This document shows, in pieces, positions 22,703 through 33,454 of a stretch of DNA of 64,000 nt (positions are counted from its first letter, which is position 1; the number at the start of each line of letters is the position of its first letter). The notes below the pieces were generated by a model that was not told the DNA's origin, ran no database searches, and saw only the letters and a list, made by a program, of their open reading frames with translations. The translations under genes and the position numbers were made by a program. Source of the DNA: Megascapheus bottae (Eukaryota > Chordata > Mammalia > Rodentia > Geomyidae); contig JANJXV010000187.1 of the NCBI GenBank assembly GCA_024803745.1, positions 436,501-500,500 on the forward strand. The letters are read 5' to 3'.

Positions 22703-22717
22703 GAAATTATGGCTGGT

Positions 22718-23157
22718 GGTGGTAAACTTGGCTTTTCAGGTTTCCTCACACACTGAAGGCAGTCAGAACTAGCTATCTCCCTCCTTGAATAAAGAATGTC
22801 CAAGTAAATTATTTAAGATTTCTTCTTTATGGAAGATTTTTATTTAAATGATTTACCTAAACAGTATGCACTTGTAGATATTTTATCTTATACACTGGGC
22901 TACCATCCAACTCTACTTGATGTTTAGGTTGAACAATTCTTCTAGCCTCAGCCATCAGAAGTTTGTCCAGTCGACTTCTATATGCTTTTGACCTGCCTAG
23001 CCCCCCCAACTCCCCTCAGAGTGGGGACTGGTCTTTGCTGCTTCTCTATTTTCTGGCATTTTAAGACTCCAGATTTTACCTAAAACCAGGATGCTGACTC
23101 TCCAGGAGGGCTTGTTATTACACTGTTATTTCTTCAGGGTCCTCTCAACTGACAGAG

Positions 23158-23158
<1 letters not shown>
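22718..23158. other. single-copy-looking DNA, nothing recognised
   Basis: No repeat or exon was recognised. Confidence 0.4.

Positions 23159-23202
<44 letters not shown>
23159..23202. repeat. (AC)n microsatellite
   Basis: An AC run with one GC interruption near its end. Confidence 0.96.
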
Positions 23203-23717
23203 TTGTCTGTGAACACTTCTAACTGCAACCTTCATCATCTAGCAAACAATTGCCTGAGTACATTTTCAGTGATAGAAATGTCCATAGCCCAGTTCAGGTC
23301 GGTTGAATTAGAATCCATGTAACTTGGAAGTAGAGGTGTGGCCCAAGTGATAGAGATGATTTGGGGATGGACACTGGTCAGTAGGGGGGAAAAAAAGTCC
23401 AGATAACTAGAGGGCTTGGATTTTTTCAGCCACTGGGCCTCCAGGGAAGTGAAGGAGTCTGGAGGTTGAATTCAATCGACTGGCCATTGATTTGATTGGT
23501 GGGTCAATGGTGATTGTAATGAAACCTTCATAAACAGGGACCTCACTGATTGGAAGACATATCAATGGGTGGCAAGTTGGCCTGCCCCACGAGGACAGGC
23601 ACTCCCACACTTGGGGCACTCCCCAACCTTTGTACCCTACTCTCCTCTGGTTGTGTGTGTCCTATATAGTAAGGACATGACATTAAATTAACCACAGGAC
23701 TTGGCTAAGTTCTGCCA

Positions 23718-23822
23718 AGTCCTTCTAACAGACCACTACACGTGAAGAGAGTGCAGGAATCCCCCCAAAAAGTCCTTCTAACAGACTACCACATAGGAAG
23801 AGAGTGCAGGAATCCCCCCAAA
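23718..23822. repeat. 53-bp tandem duplication
   Basis: Unit 1 is 23718-23770, unit 2 is 23771-23822. Both contain 'AGTCCTTCTAACAGAC' and 'GAGAGTGCAGGAATCCCCCC'. They differ mainly around CACTACACGTGAAG versus TACCACATAGGAAG. Confidence 0.92.
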
Positions 23823-24046
23823 GGATCATCAACTAGACACAAGTGCCAGGGTGCTAGGGGATCCTATTACTGAGTAGAATCTGAGGTCAGGGAAGAACTG
23901 GGGTGGGGCAAGGTTCCTTATTAACTTATAGACCAGCTGCTAACTTCAAGTACTTAACATCAGCACTGAAAGGCTGGAAGGATACAGGTGAAGGTTGTAG
24001 AGACAAAAAAAAGAGCATCTGACTTGTGTGTAAAATTACCAGCACA

Positions 24047-24255
24047 GGCCGGGAGTTTGGCCTAGTGGTTAAAGTGCTTGCCTAGCATGCATGAAGACCC
24101 GGGTTCGATTCCTTGGTACCACATACATAGAAAAAAGCCGGAAGTGGTGCTGAGGCTCAAGTGGTAGAGCTCCAGCCTTGAGAAAGTCCAAGGACAGTGC
24201 TCAGGCCCTAAGCTCAAGCCCATGACTGGCAAAAAAAACCAAAACCAAACAAAAA
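24047..24255 (+). mobile_element. young dimeric ID-like SINE ('GGTTAAAG' subfamily) with TSD
   Basis: It begins GGCCGGGAGTTTGGCC and carries the variant A-box segment TAGTGGTTAAAGTGC, then a perfect B box GGTTCGATTCC. The tail is A/C-rich. The exact repeat AAAATTACCAGCACA flanks it (24032-24046 and 24256-24270). Confidence 0.95.
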
Positions 24256-24270
24256 AAAATTACCAGCACA

Positions 24271-24794
24271 ATCCTTCATAGACCAAACTTGAGTAGTTTC
24301 CATGTAAATATTTGGATTCATATTCAGAGTGGGATGTATGCCAACAGGGGAAAAAAACTTCAGTTATTTCTATTAATCTTTATGTTAATAACGGTGTTGT
24401 TATTTTTAGTTTTAAATTGTCCCTTCACACATATAAATAGATATCACACACATACAAGGCTTGTGTCACGTTGTACCTAAGTGAAAACACAAGCAAATAG
24501 AAAATCAAAACACATTTTTTTAAGGAGTAACTTTTATCTGAACCAAGAATATATCGGCCTGGATCCAGGACTTATGTTCTTTTTACTAAAACAGTGTGTG
24601 TTTCCAAACATTGACTATTAGTGTCCCAGCCCATTCGTAATGAATTGTTTCTATATGCAATTCCCTATGAAAAGTAAGTATGGCTACCTGGGAAGTGCTG
24701 GATTTTAGGGCTCATTAGGAGATGAGCAAGAGAAACTACAGGCACTTTTTTGTATCTTGAAAGCAGGGAGCTTTAAAAAAAATCAGAGGTTATA
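24271..24794. other. single-copy-looking AT-rich DNA
   Basis: No family was recognised. May hold very old L2/L1 material that cannot be called by eye. Confidence 0.35.
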
Positions 24795-24934
24795 AGCTAG
24801 GGATTTAGTTTGCCTACCACATGAAAGCCTTCCTCAATGCAGGATGTTTACCTAACATGTGTGAGACCTGAGATCCTCTCATCTCAGCCTTCTGAGTAGC
24901 TAGGGTTACAGGTATGAGCCACCGGCACCCAGCA
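24795..24934. repeat. two old SINE scraps (ID-like +, B1-like -)
   Basis: 24795-24866 resembles a diverged ID unit on + ('AGCTAGGGATTTAGTTTGCC'). 24867-24934 is an inverted B1 head ('CTTCTGAGTAGCTAGGGTTAC'). Confidence 0.55.
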
Positions 24935-24946
24935 TCAAATGTTTTT

Positions 24947-25129
24947 GTTTTTTGTTTTGCCAGACCTAGGGCTTGAATTCAGGGCCTGAGCATTGTCCTT
25001 GGGCATTCCTCAAGGCTAGAGCTCTACCACTTGAGCACAGCACAGCTGTTTTCCATATATATGATACTGAGGAATCGAACCTGGGTCTTCATGAATGCTA
25101 GGCAAGCACTCTACCATGCTACTAGCCCC
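24947..25129 (-). mobile_element. dimeric ID-like SINE with probable TSD
   Basis: Inverted copy: 'GGGCTTGAATTCAGGGCCTG', 'CTACCACTTGAGC', 'GGAATCGAACCTGGGTC' (inverted B box), ending 'GCTACTAGCCCC'. Imperfect repeats TCAAATGTTTTT (24935) and TCAAATGGTTTTT (25130) flank it. Confidence 0.87.
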
Positions 25130-25639
25130 TCAAATGGTTTTTAATAGGAGAACACCTATGAATAAATACCTTGAAATGTGCATCCTTTGGTAATCACTAT
25201 TTTCAACCACAAGAAGACAAGTAATGCCTCTGGCTGTATGTAAAGGACACATATAGTTTGAAATAAAGGGCACAGAGTATGATGTTGGGAAGAAATATGA
25301 TTATCATCAGTCAAATCCAGAATATGGGGCATCTGTAAGACAAATAAGCATGTAGAGAAAAGGATATTCGCTATTGTAACTGATGGTCCTAAACCATTAC
25401 TATAGTTACAATGTAAGGAATTTGAATCTTGCTCTGAAAAAAAAGCCATAACTATATTTCTAAGGCAAATATAGAATGTTGAACACTCACTAAGCAACAG
25501 ATGAGACATAAGAAATTATTGTCAAATGTCGATGTGGCCTTTAAATGTCTTTATCTGTTATTGATGCATACTAATGTACTTGTGAGTAAAATGCTAGAAT
25601 ATCTTATTTGCTTTAAATTATTATAGAAATAAAAGCTTG

Positions 25640-25782
25640 GGAGAAGATCTGGACCCAGACCTGTAAATGTTAATGACTGTGGAAGCCACGGGATTAGTGC
25701 CTGGAAGTTTATTATATAATTGTCCTACTTTTTGTACACGTTGGAAATTTTCCTATGAAATACTTTAAAAATTAAAAAGCAG
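25640..25782 (+). mobile_element. possible old L1 3' end
   Basis: 'GTCCTACTTTTTGTACACG...GAAATTTTCCTATGAAATAC' before an A-rich end resembles the terminal part of old mammalian L1 (L1M-type) 3'UTRs. The assignment is from memory and weak. Confidence 0.35.
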
Positions 25783-25976
25783 GGCCGGGAGTTTGGCCTA
25801 GTGGTTAAAGTGCTTGCCTAGCATGCATGAAGACCCGGGTTCGATTCCTCAGTACCACATACATAGAAAAAAGCCGGAAATGGTGCTGAGGCTCAAGTGG
25901 TAGAGCTCTAGCCTTGAGAAAATCCAAGGACAGTGCTCAGGCCCTGAGCTCAAACCCAGGGCTGGCAAAAAAAAAA
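25783..25976 (+). mobile_element. young dimeric ID-like SINE ('GGTTAAAG' subfamily)
   Basis: Near-identical to the copy at 24047, including TAGTGGTTAAAGTGC and CCCGGGTTCGATTCC. It stands immediately upstream of a B1/ID SINE and shares a short AAAAAGC-type flank, so it probably inserted in the A-rich sequence at that SINE's 5' edge. Confidence 0.92.
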
Positions 25977-26212
25977 AGCCAGGTACCAGTGGTTCATATC
26001 TGTCATCCTAGCTACTCAGGAAGATAAAATCTGAGGATCACAGTTCAAAGCCAGCCCAGACAGAAATGGCCCAGACAGAAACGTCCTCAAGACTCTCATC
26101 TTCAATTAATTACAGAAAAAGCCACAAGTGGTGCTGTAGCTCAAGTGGTAGAGTGCCAGCCTTGAATGAAAGGAGCTAAGGGACAATACCTAGGTCCAGG
26201 ACTAGCAAAGTA
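25977..26212 (+). repeat. B1/7SL-ID composite SINE
   Basis: A full head, middle and ID-like tail. 'GCCCAGACAGAAA' occurs twice in a row at about 26057-26081, a small internal duplication. Confidence 0.87.
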
Positions 26213-26889
26213 GCTATTCAGAGGCAGAATGAATGAACTCCCACTGAGCTGTGTCCTGTGTTGGGTCTGATGCTAGGATGAGACATACAAAGATACACAA
26301 TGCATTCATGTCCACTCGATCGTATTACATGTGTTTCAGTTCATAAGTCTGAGAGGCCTCTTAGGAGATTCCCATGTTGGGGACCATCCATGACAGAACC
26401 TGCAGGGAGGACTTCTGCAAATTGTTCATTCTGTCATCTCGTTTAACCACTGTCCTGCCCATCATCCAAGAATCTGAGCCGTTTCTCCTACCATCCTGGG
26501 ACACCTAGTCTGAAATCCCAAAGGAAGACAAGGCCCTGGAGCTCAACCATGGGCCCCAATCCAGCACCCCACTCCCCACCCCCAGGCCAGGCATCACCAC
26601 TTCCCAGCCCATCGCCTACAGGAGGAGCAGTTCCTTCAAAGGACATCTGGAGGTCATGTGGCTGCAGTGCCCACTGCGGCTATTGAATTCTGAAGTGGAA
26701 TGAAAAAGCCATCAACATTGCTTCTCGGTTCATCAGACTGGAAAGCGACGCCCTGCCATTAGAGACTAAAGTCAAAGACTCACGAGGCGCTGAGTTACGC
26801 AGTGTGCACGACCATACATACTTGGCAATCTCTCATTTAGGGCTCACTGAAACAGCATTAACTTTCATTTTTCAGGTTATAAGGGGGGT
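26213..26889. other. single-copy-looking DNA; possible ancient repeat at its start
   Basis: 26225-26310 ('GAATGAATGAACTCCC...GATGCTAGGATG') resembles an old mammalian-wide repeat. No family could be fixed. The remainder is unremarkable. Confidence 0.35.
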
Positions 26890-26982
26890 AGGGAGAGAGA
26901 GGGAGAGGGAGAGAGAGAGAGAAAGACAGACAGAGACAGAGACAGACAGACAGAGAGAGAGAGAGAGAGAGACAGAGGAGAT
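26890..26982. repeat. (GA)n/(GACA)n purine-rich array
   Basis: GGGAGA and GAGAGA blocks with two GACAGA interruptions. The small Arg/Glu-rich ORF across it is an artefact. Confidence 0.93.
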
Positions 26983-27582
26983 GTAACTTACCCAAGATCA
27001 AACACCATTTAGGATTTTTTTATTCATTAATTGAGTTTAAAACAATGTAGGAGTTACACAAAGCACACACCTGCCGGCTAGTTGAAACTGCTGACTACTA
27101 ATGTGAGGCCTTTCTTCTATGCCATGCTAGTGCACCAGTTGCCTCAGATTAAAGCCTTTCTCTCAGATCACTACAATTGCACGTTCTAGAGCCTTGGGCT
27201 CTAGAACAAGGAACCCAGGCATCTCGGTTCTGTCTTTCATACGGTGTGGAGTAGCCAACTTAATGGTGGAAACGTACATTCCTTGGGTAAGTACTGTATG
27301 CATCAATGCACACACTCGTGTCATGTATGTAAGTGTAGACAGAGATGGATGAATAGATCATGACAGGTGCATGGATGGTGTATGCGTTGTGTATGTTTGT
27401 ACCTAGCTATTTGTAAATACATGTAACAAGTTGAGAAAAGCATCACCAAGCCAATACAGCTTTTTTTCTACCTTAGGAAGGGGAAAAAAAAGTCAAACAC
27501 TACCAGAAGTTAGAAGACATATACTAATGTTTCTTTTAAATAAGCTTCCAAAAATACAAACAAAACAGATGGCATAATTTAA

Positions 27583-27610
27583 ATATGTATATATATATAT
27601 ATATATATAT
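27583..27610. repeat. (AT)n microsatellite
   Basis: A perfect TA run of about 22 bases with a short ATGT-type edge. Confidence 0.93.
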
Positions 27611-27639
27611 CATGTGTAACATCCGTGTACCAATAGCAG

Positions 27640-27760
27640 TTAATAATCATTAAGCACAAATTCTGTACCCAGGGATTCTTCTCCATGTTTAATTAAGTTT
27701 AATTCTCTGCTCGCTACACCCCTGCAGGCACATTCTCCTAACACCACCTTTGAACAGCAG
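27640..27760 (-). repeat. possible MIR remnant
   Basis: 'ATCATTAAGCACAAATTCTG...TTTAATTAAGTTTAATTCTC' followed by 'AACAGCAGACAGGAAAGG' follows the inverted MIR order. Strongly diverged. Confidence 0.35.
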
Positions 27761-27899
27761 ACAGGAAAGGGGCATAGTTTTTAGGCAGCTGCCCTCATCT
27801 CACAAAGCACAAATAAATGTCCCACCACCTCTGACCCCCACTCCTCTTCCCCAAACAAGCACTGAGGCCATTTTCTTTTCTGTTTTCTAACAGCATTCT

Positions 27900-28390
27900 G
27901 TGCATAACCAAGCGTGGTTTTAAATGAGAAAAAAATTATATAGAAAGGTATACAGCATAATAAACCCAACACCTACATATCCACCCTCTGCAATTAAAAG
28001 TTAATGTTTATTTACATCCGTTAGGGTGTATTTAACATCTAGAATAACACTCAGTAACACTGGAATTTTCCTCGTTGCCTCTCCCAAGTTCACTCAGGCT
28101 TTATAGACAGCTTGCTCTTTATCAGCTGAGCAATCTTCTTATTCATGTGTTTGCTGGAGAGATTACTAAAGCCATGTGTAAATACCATAAACAACATGCA
28201 ACAACATATAGAACTGTGGTATAGTTTCATCTATTCCCTGCAGCATTTGTTTATCCTTGACATTATTTTCAAAGACCCATTTGGGCTGGCACATACCCAT
28301 TCATCCATTATCATAGCTCTATGACACAGAATCATGTTCATGTAAATTTTTGTCAATATAAACTCATTTATTGGTCAGAGTATGGATTAA
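27900..28390. other. unclassified, possibly L1-derived, old
   Basis: 'CCATTCATCCATTATC...GACACAGAATCATGTTC...CATTTATTGGTCAGAG' is reminiscent of inverted L1 3'-region text. The match is too poor for a firm call. Confidence 0.25.
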
Positions 28391-28990
28391 TATATACTAG
28401 TATGTAATGTATTGATATATAATGTACTAATATATAGCTAGCATGTTTAATATATTTGTAATATACACTCTTATTATAGTATATTATATTATTAGAAAAT
28501 ATGTTTATAGATTATATTTATTTTTTCCCCAATCTTGGGGCTTAAACTCAGGGCCTGAGCACTGTCCTTGGGCTTTACTCAAGGCTAGTTTTCTACCACT
28601 TCCAGCTTTCCTGTGTATGTGATATGGAAGAATAGAGCCCAGGTCTTTGTGCATTCTAGGCAAGTACTTTACCACTGAGTCAAACTCCCAGCCCCTATAT
28701 TTATAAATGTATTATATTATATACTTACAACACATTATAAAAACATTTAGAATATGGTATAATTATATTATTAAATATAATATATAGTAATATAGTATAT
28801 ATAGTATATAAATAGTATAGTGTATATTACTGGATTGTATATGCTGTAATATATACACTAAATATATTATATATAAATGCATGTACTGTGTATAGATTAT
28901 ACTTCTGTAGACAGATTTATAGATTTATATCTGTAGATTAGTAAATACATTAATTGATTAACATATTAATACATAAATCTAGACCCTAAT
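28390..28990. repeat. AT-rich low-complexity block
   Basis: About 600 bases of TATA/TAATAT-type sequence, interrupted by the SINE at 28521-28695. No ordered tandem unit. Confidence 0.85.
28521..28695 (-). mobile_element. dimeric ID-like SINE with short TSD
   Basis: Inverted copy from 'GGGGCTTAAACTCAGGGCCTG' to 'CAAACTCCCAGCCCC'. TATATTTA occurs on both sides (28513-28520, 28696-28703); in this AT-rich setting that flank is weak evidence alone. Confidence 0.85.
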
Positions 28991-30285
28991 AGATTAATTT
29001 GGTTGATTACTACATTTTAAAATTGAAGTTCATATAACATAAAATATACCATTACATCAACTTTGTAGGATATGTTTTTCAAAAGAACTAATTTCAAAGT
29101 AAATTGAGGATTCCCTAACTTAAATATGCCAAAACCAGTAAGGGAGACAGCACTCTCCAGACATGCCTGTCCTTTCAAGTTATATTTCCCAAACCACCTA
29201 AACTCAAACGGCTCACAGCCACCTCCATTCAGTTTAGGCTTCATTCTGCTGGAGTTGCTAACTGCCCATCTACATTAGCAAACTCAAAGTGGATCCAGCA
29301 ATCTAGATTGGCTTCTCTGGACAAAGAGCAATCTATCTTCATTTGTCCTTGAACAAAATGCCATACGGTGAAAAGTAACAAACATCTCTCTCTTACATTC
29401 AGAGGAGCTGAAAGTCTGGCACCCAGGTTATCCAGCTTGGCTGCCCTCTGGTGAGAGCTCTTTCTGTATGGAGTCCTTGGTGCTTTCTCGTTATCTCTTT
29501 CTTCACAGGTAGAGGAAAGGGGAAGTCTAATCTCCCTTTCTCTTTTTACAGGTCACTGATCTGTCAGGAGGGTCCCCACCCTTGTAATTTCATTATCCTG
29601 TCATGACTCCAGCAAAGTCTGATCTCTCAACACCACCACACAGTGGGTTAGTGTTTCGATATATTAATAGGTGGTGCAGGGGAGGGAAAGCATTGGGTCT
29701 CCCCGAGGCCGAGCCGAGCCTGGGTGTAAATACACGGCCCATTTGTGCAGTGGGTGCAAAATACGGCGATGAGCTAAATGTCCCCACCCAGTGTCCAGAT
29801 TCTGGCCCTGGTCTCAGGTGCGGGTACAGAGCAGTCAAGCCATGGCTGCCTGCCTCCTGCTCCAGAAGTGAGGCAAACATTTGCTGCTGGGATGGAAAGG
29901 CCTGCTTCTCTGTTTTGTCTGTGAAAACTGCCTCTCATAAATAAGAGATCAAACCAGGAACGCATATCAAAGCAGATGCAGCCAGAGCCGGGCTAGCCAG
30001 GAAGGAAGACAGAGAATTATAAAATGAGTCTACAGCCCTTGAGCTGAGCATGACAAGGAAGGAAGAAGCAAAATCACCCCAGAACCTGAGGAATGTGCTA
30101 CCCAGAGACTGTTCCACTACTAACAGGAATGGATCACCCAACTAATTCATCTGTCTAACCACCCAACGTGGAAAACTGCACCTCTTAGGACACAGAGACC
30201 CTGGGAATGGATCAGTTGTATAACCAAACCACCTGGCTACCTTCCCACTCAGCCATGTCAGCAATTTAAGTGTTCAGATCAGTAG
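28991..30285. other. single-copy-looking DNA, nothing recognised
   Basis: Opposed ORFs of about 95-113 codons at 29593-29944 lie in a locally GC-richer stretch and look like chance. No splice-bounded structure or family was recognised. Confidence 0.4.
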
Positions 30286-30396
30286 AGACCGGAGTTGGAA
30301 TCCCATTTCCATCATTTACACATTAAAATCACTTCTGGGTTAGGAACTTGAGCCCCACCAATCTACTTTCCAGACCTGTAAAACTGGGATAACGGA
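30286..30396 (+). repeat. MIR remnant
   Basis: 'GAGTTGGAATCCCATTTCC', 'TTCTGGGTTAGGAACTTGAG' and 'CAGACCTGTAAAACTGGGATAA' occur in MIR order. Confidence 0.6.
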
Positions 30397-30620
30397 TTGG
30401 GTGCTGATGGGCTCGTGCCAGTCCTCCTAGCTACTCAGGAGGCTGAGATCTGAGGATCACAGTTCAAAGCCAGCCCAGAAAGGAATATCCCTGAGATTCA
30501 CCAATTAACTACTGCCCCCTCTAAAAGACCAAAAGGAGCGCTGTGGCTCAGTTGACATTGATGCTAGCCTTGAGCAAAAAAAGCTCAGGGACAGCACCCA
30601 GGCCCTGAGCTCGAGTGGTG
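30397..30620 (+). repeat. B1/7SL-ID composite SINE
   Basis: The head 'TGGGCTCGTGCCAGTCCTCC', the conserved 'CTACTCAGGAGGCTGAGATC', and the ID-like tail ending 'GGCCCTGAGCTCGAGTGG'. It follows directly on the MIR remnant. Confidence 0.87.
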
Positions 30621-31049
30621 GCATGCACTCACAGGCATACCGGTTTCCTCTGAGTCACGAGACACCTGAGTAGTGAGGTTGACCACACTTGAGGGCCCAT
30701 GGCTTCAGAGATACCTGCCAACATTTCCTATCCCAGGCCTCACAGAGCTGCAGTGAGGAGGAAAAGCTACATGCTGGGAAATGACCCCCTGGCCTACAGG
30801 ATATGGTGGGCTCCCTTGGCTTTGCCCTAAGACAGAAAAGGCTCACAAGGCCTTCTTCACCCAAAGCCCTCAGGTCCCATCTGGATCTTAGGAGAACTGA
30901 TAGAAATCCTGAGCATTCATTCCTGTGGAAGAGCTCTTTCTCTCCTGCATCTAAGCGCAAGACAGCTCTAAGCTGACCTTGGAGTCCCTGGAGTCTAGGA
31001 CAGCTTCAAAACAGTACATAGAAGAAAGCATGCCCGTTAGGGACCCGCC
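30621..31049. other. single-copy-looking DNA, nothing recognised
   Basis: The 101-codon minus ORF has no family features. Confidence 0.4.
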
Positions 31050-31142
31050 ATTCTGGGTTGGAAAACTGGCTCCATCAGTTGGCCACTTGTTCATGTTACT
31101 GAACCCCCAGATTCTCATCAGTAATGAAAATGATGATCCATT
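31050..31142 (+). repeat. MIR remnant
   Basis: 'TCTGGGTTGGAAAACTGGCTCC...CACTTGTTCATGTTACTGAAC...CAGATTCTCATCAGTAATGA' matches MIR order. Confidence 0.55.
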
Positions 31143-31351
31143 GTTTTAAAGCAGACTGTCCAAAACATCTAAGTGAGAAATGGGAAAAGTGAATTTCCTG
31201 CACTCAACTGGGGAGAATGCTATGCATGATGAACCTACCAACAGTCGTTGTGATAAAACTGTGGATGAACATTTGCTAACTGTGTTGACTGCTGTTGGCG
31301 TCCCCTGCACCCCTGACTATCAACCCATTTTATCTTCTAAAGAACCCTGAG

Positions 31352-31560
31352 AGAAACCGATAGCTCTCATCCCAGCCACTCAGGAGGCTGGGGTCTGAGG
31401 ATCATGGTTCAAAGCCAGCCCAGGTAGGAAAGTCTGTGAGACTCTTATCTCCAATTAGCCATAATAAGAAAAAAAAGCCAGAAGAGGAGATGTGGCTCAA
31501 GTGCTAGCCTTGAATAAAAAAGCTCAAGGACAGCACCCAAACCGTGAGTTCAAGCCCAGG
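31352..31560 (+). repeat. B1/7SL-ID SINE leading into a microsatellite
   Basis: B1-like head, middle and ID-like tail. Its 3' end runs without a break into (CA)n and a 0.2-kb purine tract, so the tail has probably expanded. Confidence 0.87.
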
Positions 31561-31780
31561 ACACACACACACACAGAGGAGGGGGGGAGAGGGAGGAGAA
31601 GGGGGAGGGAGGGGGAGGGAGGGAGAAGGAGGGAGAGGGAGGGAGAGGGAGGGAGAGGGAGGGGGGAGGGGGGAGGGAGAGAGGGAGAGAGGGAGAGAGG
31701 GAGAGAGGGAGAGAGGGAGAGAGGGAGAGAGGGAGAGAGGGAGAGAGGAAGAGGGAGAGGGAGAGAGGGAGAGAGAGAAG
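31561..31780. repeat. (CA)n then polypurine (GGGAGA)n
   Basis: Short CA run at 31561-31575, then about 205 bases of G/A: GGGAGG units, then a regular GAGAGAGG array. The Arg/Glu/Gly ORFs and the Ser/Leu/Pro ORF opposite are artefacts. Confidence 0.94.
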
Positions 31781-31795
31781 CACAGCAGAGGCAGT

Positions 31796-32205
31796 GTGAT
31801 GGTTAGTCTTGAATGGCATCCTGATTGGCTTGGGGGAAACCTGGGAAGTTAGGAAAGGCCACCTTGGGGTGTGTCTGAGTCCTTTCCTGAGAGCAATAAC
31901 TGAAGGGAAGACCCAATGAAGGGGTAGAAATCTCTCTGAAAGTGAGCAGAATCCTCCCAGGGCCTAATCAGGGTAAGAGGAAAAAGGGAAAGGAAGCCAC
32001 CTCAAGCAAACTTTCTCCTTCTCCCTCCCTTCTCTTCCTCATCCTCTCAATCCCTCCCCTCTCCTCTTTGGCCACCAGGACATAACTTGCTTTGATCTTT
32101 CCTGCACCATTCCTACCAGAATGACCTTAAGCACAGAGCAAATGCCTTTTCTCTTAGGTTGTTTTCTCTGTTGTTTGTCCCAGCAATGAGAACTTAATCA
32201 ACAGG
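31796..32205 (+). repeat. old interspersed repeat, family uncertain
   Basis: It opens 'GTGATGGTTAGTCTTGAATGG' and closes 'GTCCCAGCAATGAGAACTTAATCAA'. I recognise both as the two ends of a common mammalian repeat carrying 'TGATGGTTAGTCTTGATTG' and 'CACAGCAACGAGAA', probably an old L1 3' end. Frame and internal match are poor. Confidence 0.45.
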
Positions 32206-32220
32206 GAACATGCTTGGGTA

Positions 32221-32320
32221 TCTCTGCTTTGTAGGAAACTGAGGCACAGGGAAGCGGCAAGCCTGTGGTCAAGGGCAAGGGCAAGGTCACAAGATGATAG
32301 GAGCCTGCATCAGAATTCAA
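32221..32320 (-). repeat. MIR remnant
   Basis: 'GGAAACTGAGGCACAGGGAAG' and 'GTCACAAGATGATAGGAGCC' are the inverted MIR core. A GGGCAA triplication (32273-32286) interrupts it. Confidence 0.65.
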
Positions 32321-32977
32321 GAAAGCCATCTAGCCTGGAGCCATGCTTCTTAGTCCCTCTGTTGTTCTTCTTTCACCTGCTCTTCAGCCAGAGGTGGCCT
32401 TAGACGTGGCAAAGCCCCACATTAACTCGGGCACGCTGCCACTTTTGTCTTTGCATCACTTGGTTCAAATATTCTGCCCCTGGCAGAACATTTCCCTACC
32501 TCACAGGCATCTTGGCAACAATTATAAACTTCTTATTAAATTCTTATTAACTCATTAGAGAATTTAAAAAAAAAAGCACTGCTCAAATTAACCACATCAA
32601 CCATTAGTCTTCTCTCAGTTTGTGAATCCCATTTGCTCTCAGGAATAACAAGGAATGAGATCAGATGATAAATGATAGTATTTATGGGCTGTTTGGGTTG
32701 CAATTTCTCCCAGTGTGAGGGTTTAAAATCATTGGTCCTGAGCTGATCAGATTAAATCATGTTAGGTATGGCTCAAGCCTTCACATGGCTTCTTCTGAGC
32801 ATTATTTGTTCTAAGTAAATATTATTTGATAATATGCAGATTCCCAATCCTACAAATAAATTTCCCCAAAGCAGTGTCTTCCATACTTACCGTGACTCTT
32901 GGGTTGCAAGAAACATAACTAGAACTGATTTGAACCAAAAGTAAGGAAGGGAAAGATTGATCATGCTGTGTAAGAGC
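32321..32977. other. single-copy-looking DNA, nothing recognised
   Basis: No repeat or exon was recognised. Confidence 0.4.
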
Positions 32978-33207
32978 AGGAAGATGGCTGGGGGCTCAGA
33001 TATGTAATCTGAGCTACAGAGAGGCTGAGACCTGAGGATCTTGGTTTGAAGCCAGCCCAAGCAGGAAAAGTCTATGAGACTCATGTCCAATTAACTATTC
33101 AAAAAGCCACAAGTGGAGCTGTGATTTAAGTGGTAGAATGCCAGCCTTGAGTGAAAAATCTCAGGGACAGTGCCCAGGCCTTGAGTACAAGCCCTTGTGC
33201 CAGCACA
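32978..33207 (+). repeat. B1/7SL-ID SINE leading into a purine tract
   Basis: A diverged head and clear middle/tail ('GTTTGAAGCCAGCCC', 'GTGGTAGAATGCCAGCC'). It ends at 'CCAGCACAG', beyond which the tail is a purine array. Confidence 0.83.
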
Positions 33208-33362
33208 GAAGAAAGACAGAAAGAGAGAGGAGAAAGGTGGAAGGGAAGGAAGAGAGGGAGAGGGAGGAAGGGAAGAGAAAACAAAGTGAGGCAAAGAGAG
33301 GGAGAAAGAAATCAAGAGAAAAATAGAGGAAGAGAGAGAAATAAAAGGAGACAGAGAGAAAG
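33208..33362. repeat. polypurine tract after a SINE tail
   Basis: G/A-rich for about 155 bases with AAAG, GGAA and GAGAG units and few interruptions. Charged Lys/Arg/Glu ORFs across it are artefacts. Confidence 0.88.
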
Positions 33363-33454
33363 GCAACAGACAAGAAAATGGCTTAGTAGTTTCTTTAAAA
33401 GCATACATTTGCCATGTAACCAGCTTTCCCATGCCCTTGTACTTTTAAGAGAAA

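Noticed and set aside
23718..23822. tandem duplication as the start of a CRISPR-like or satellite array
   Set aside because: Only two head-to-tail units with no spacers; this is vertebrate nuclear DNA, where CRISPR arrays are not expected.
26717..26745. 'CATTGCTTCTCGGTTCATCAG' as a U2 snRNA pseudogene
   Set aside because: Similarity to the U2 5' end stops after about a dozen bases and the following sequence does not match.
29593..29944. opposed ORFs of 95 and 113 codons
   Set aside because: Both strands open over the same stretch and neither looks like a protein family; a chance effect of local composition is the simpler reading.
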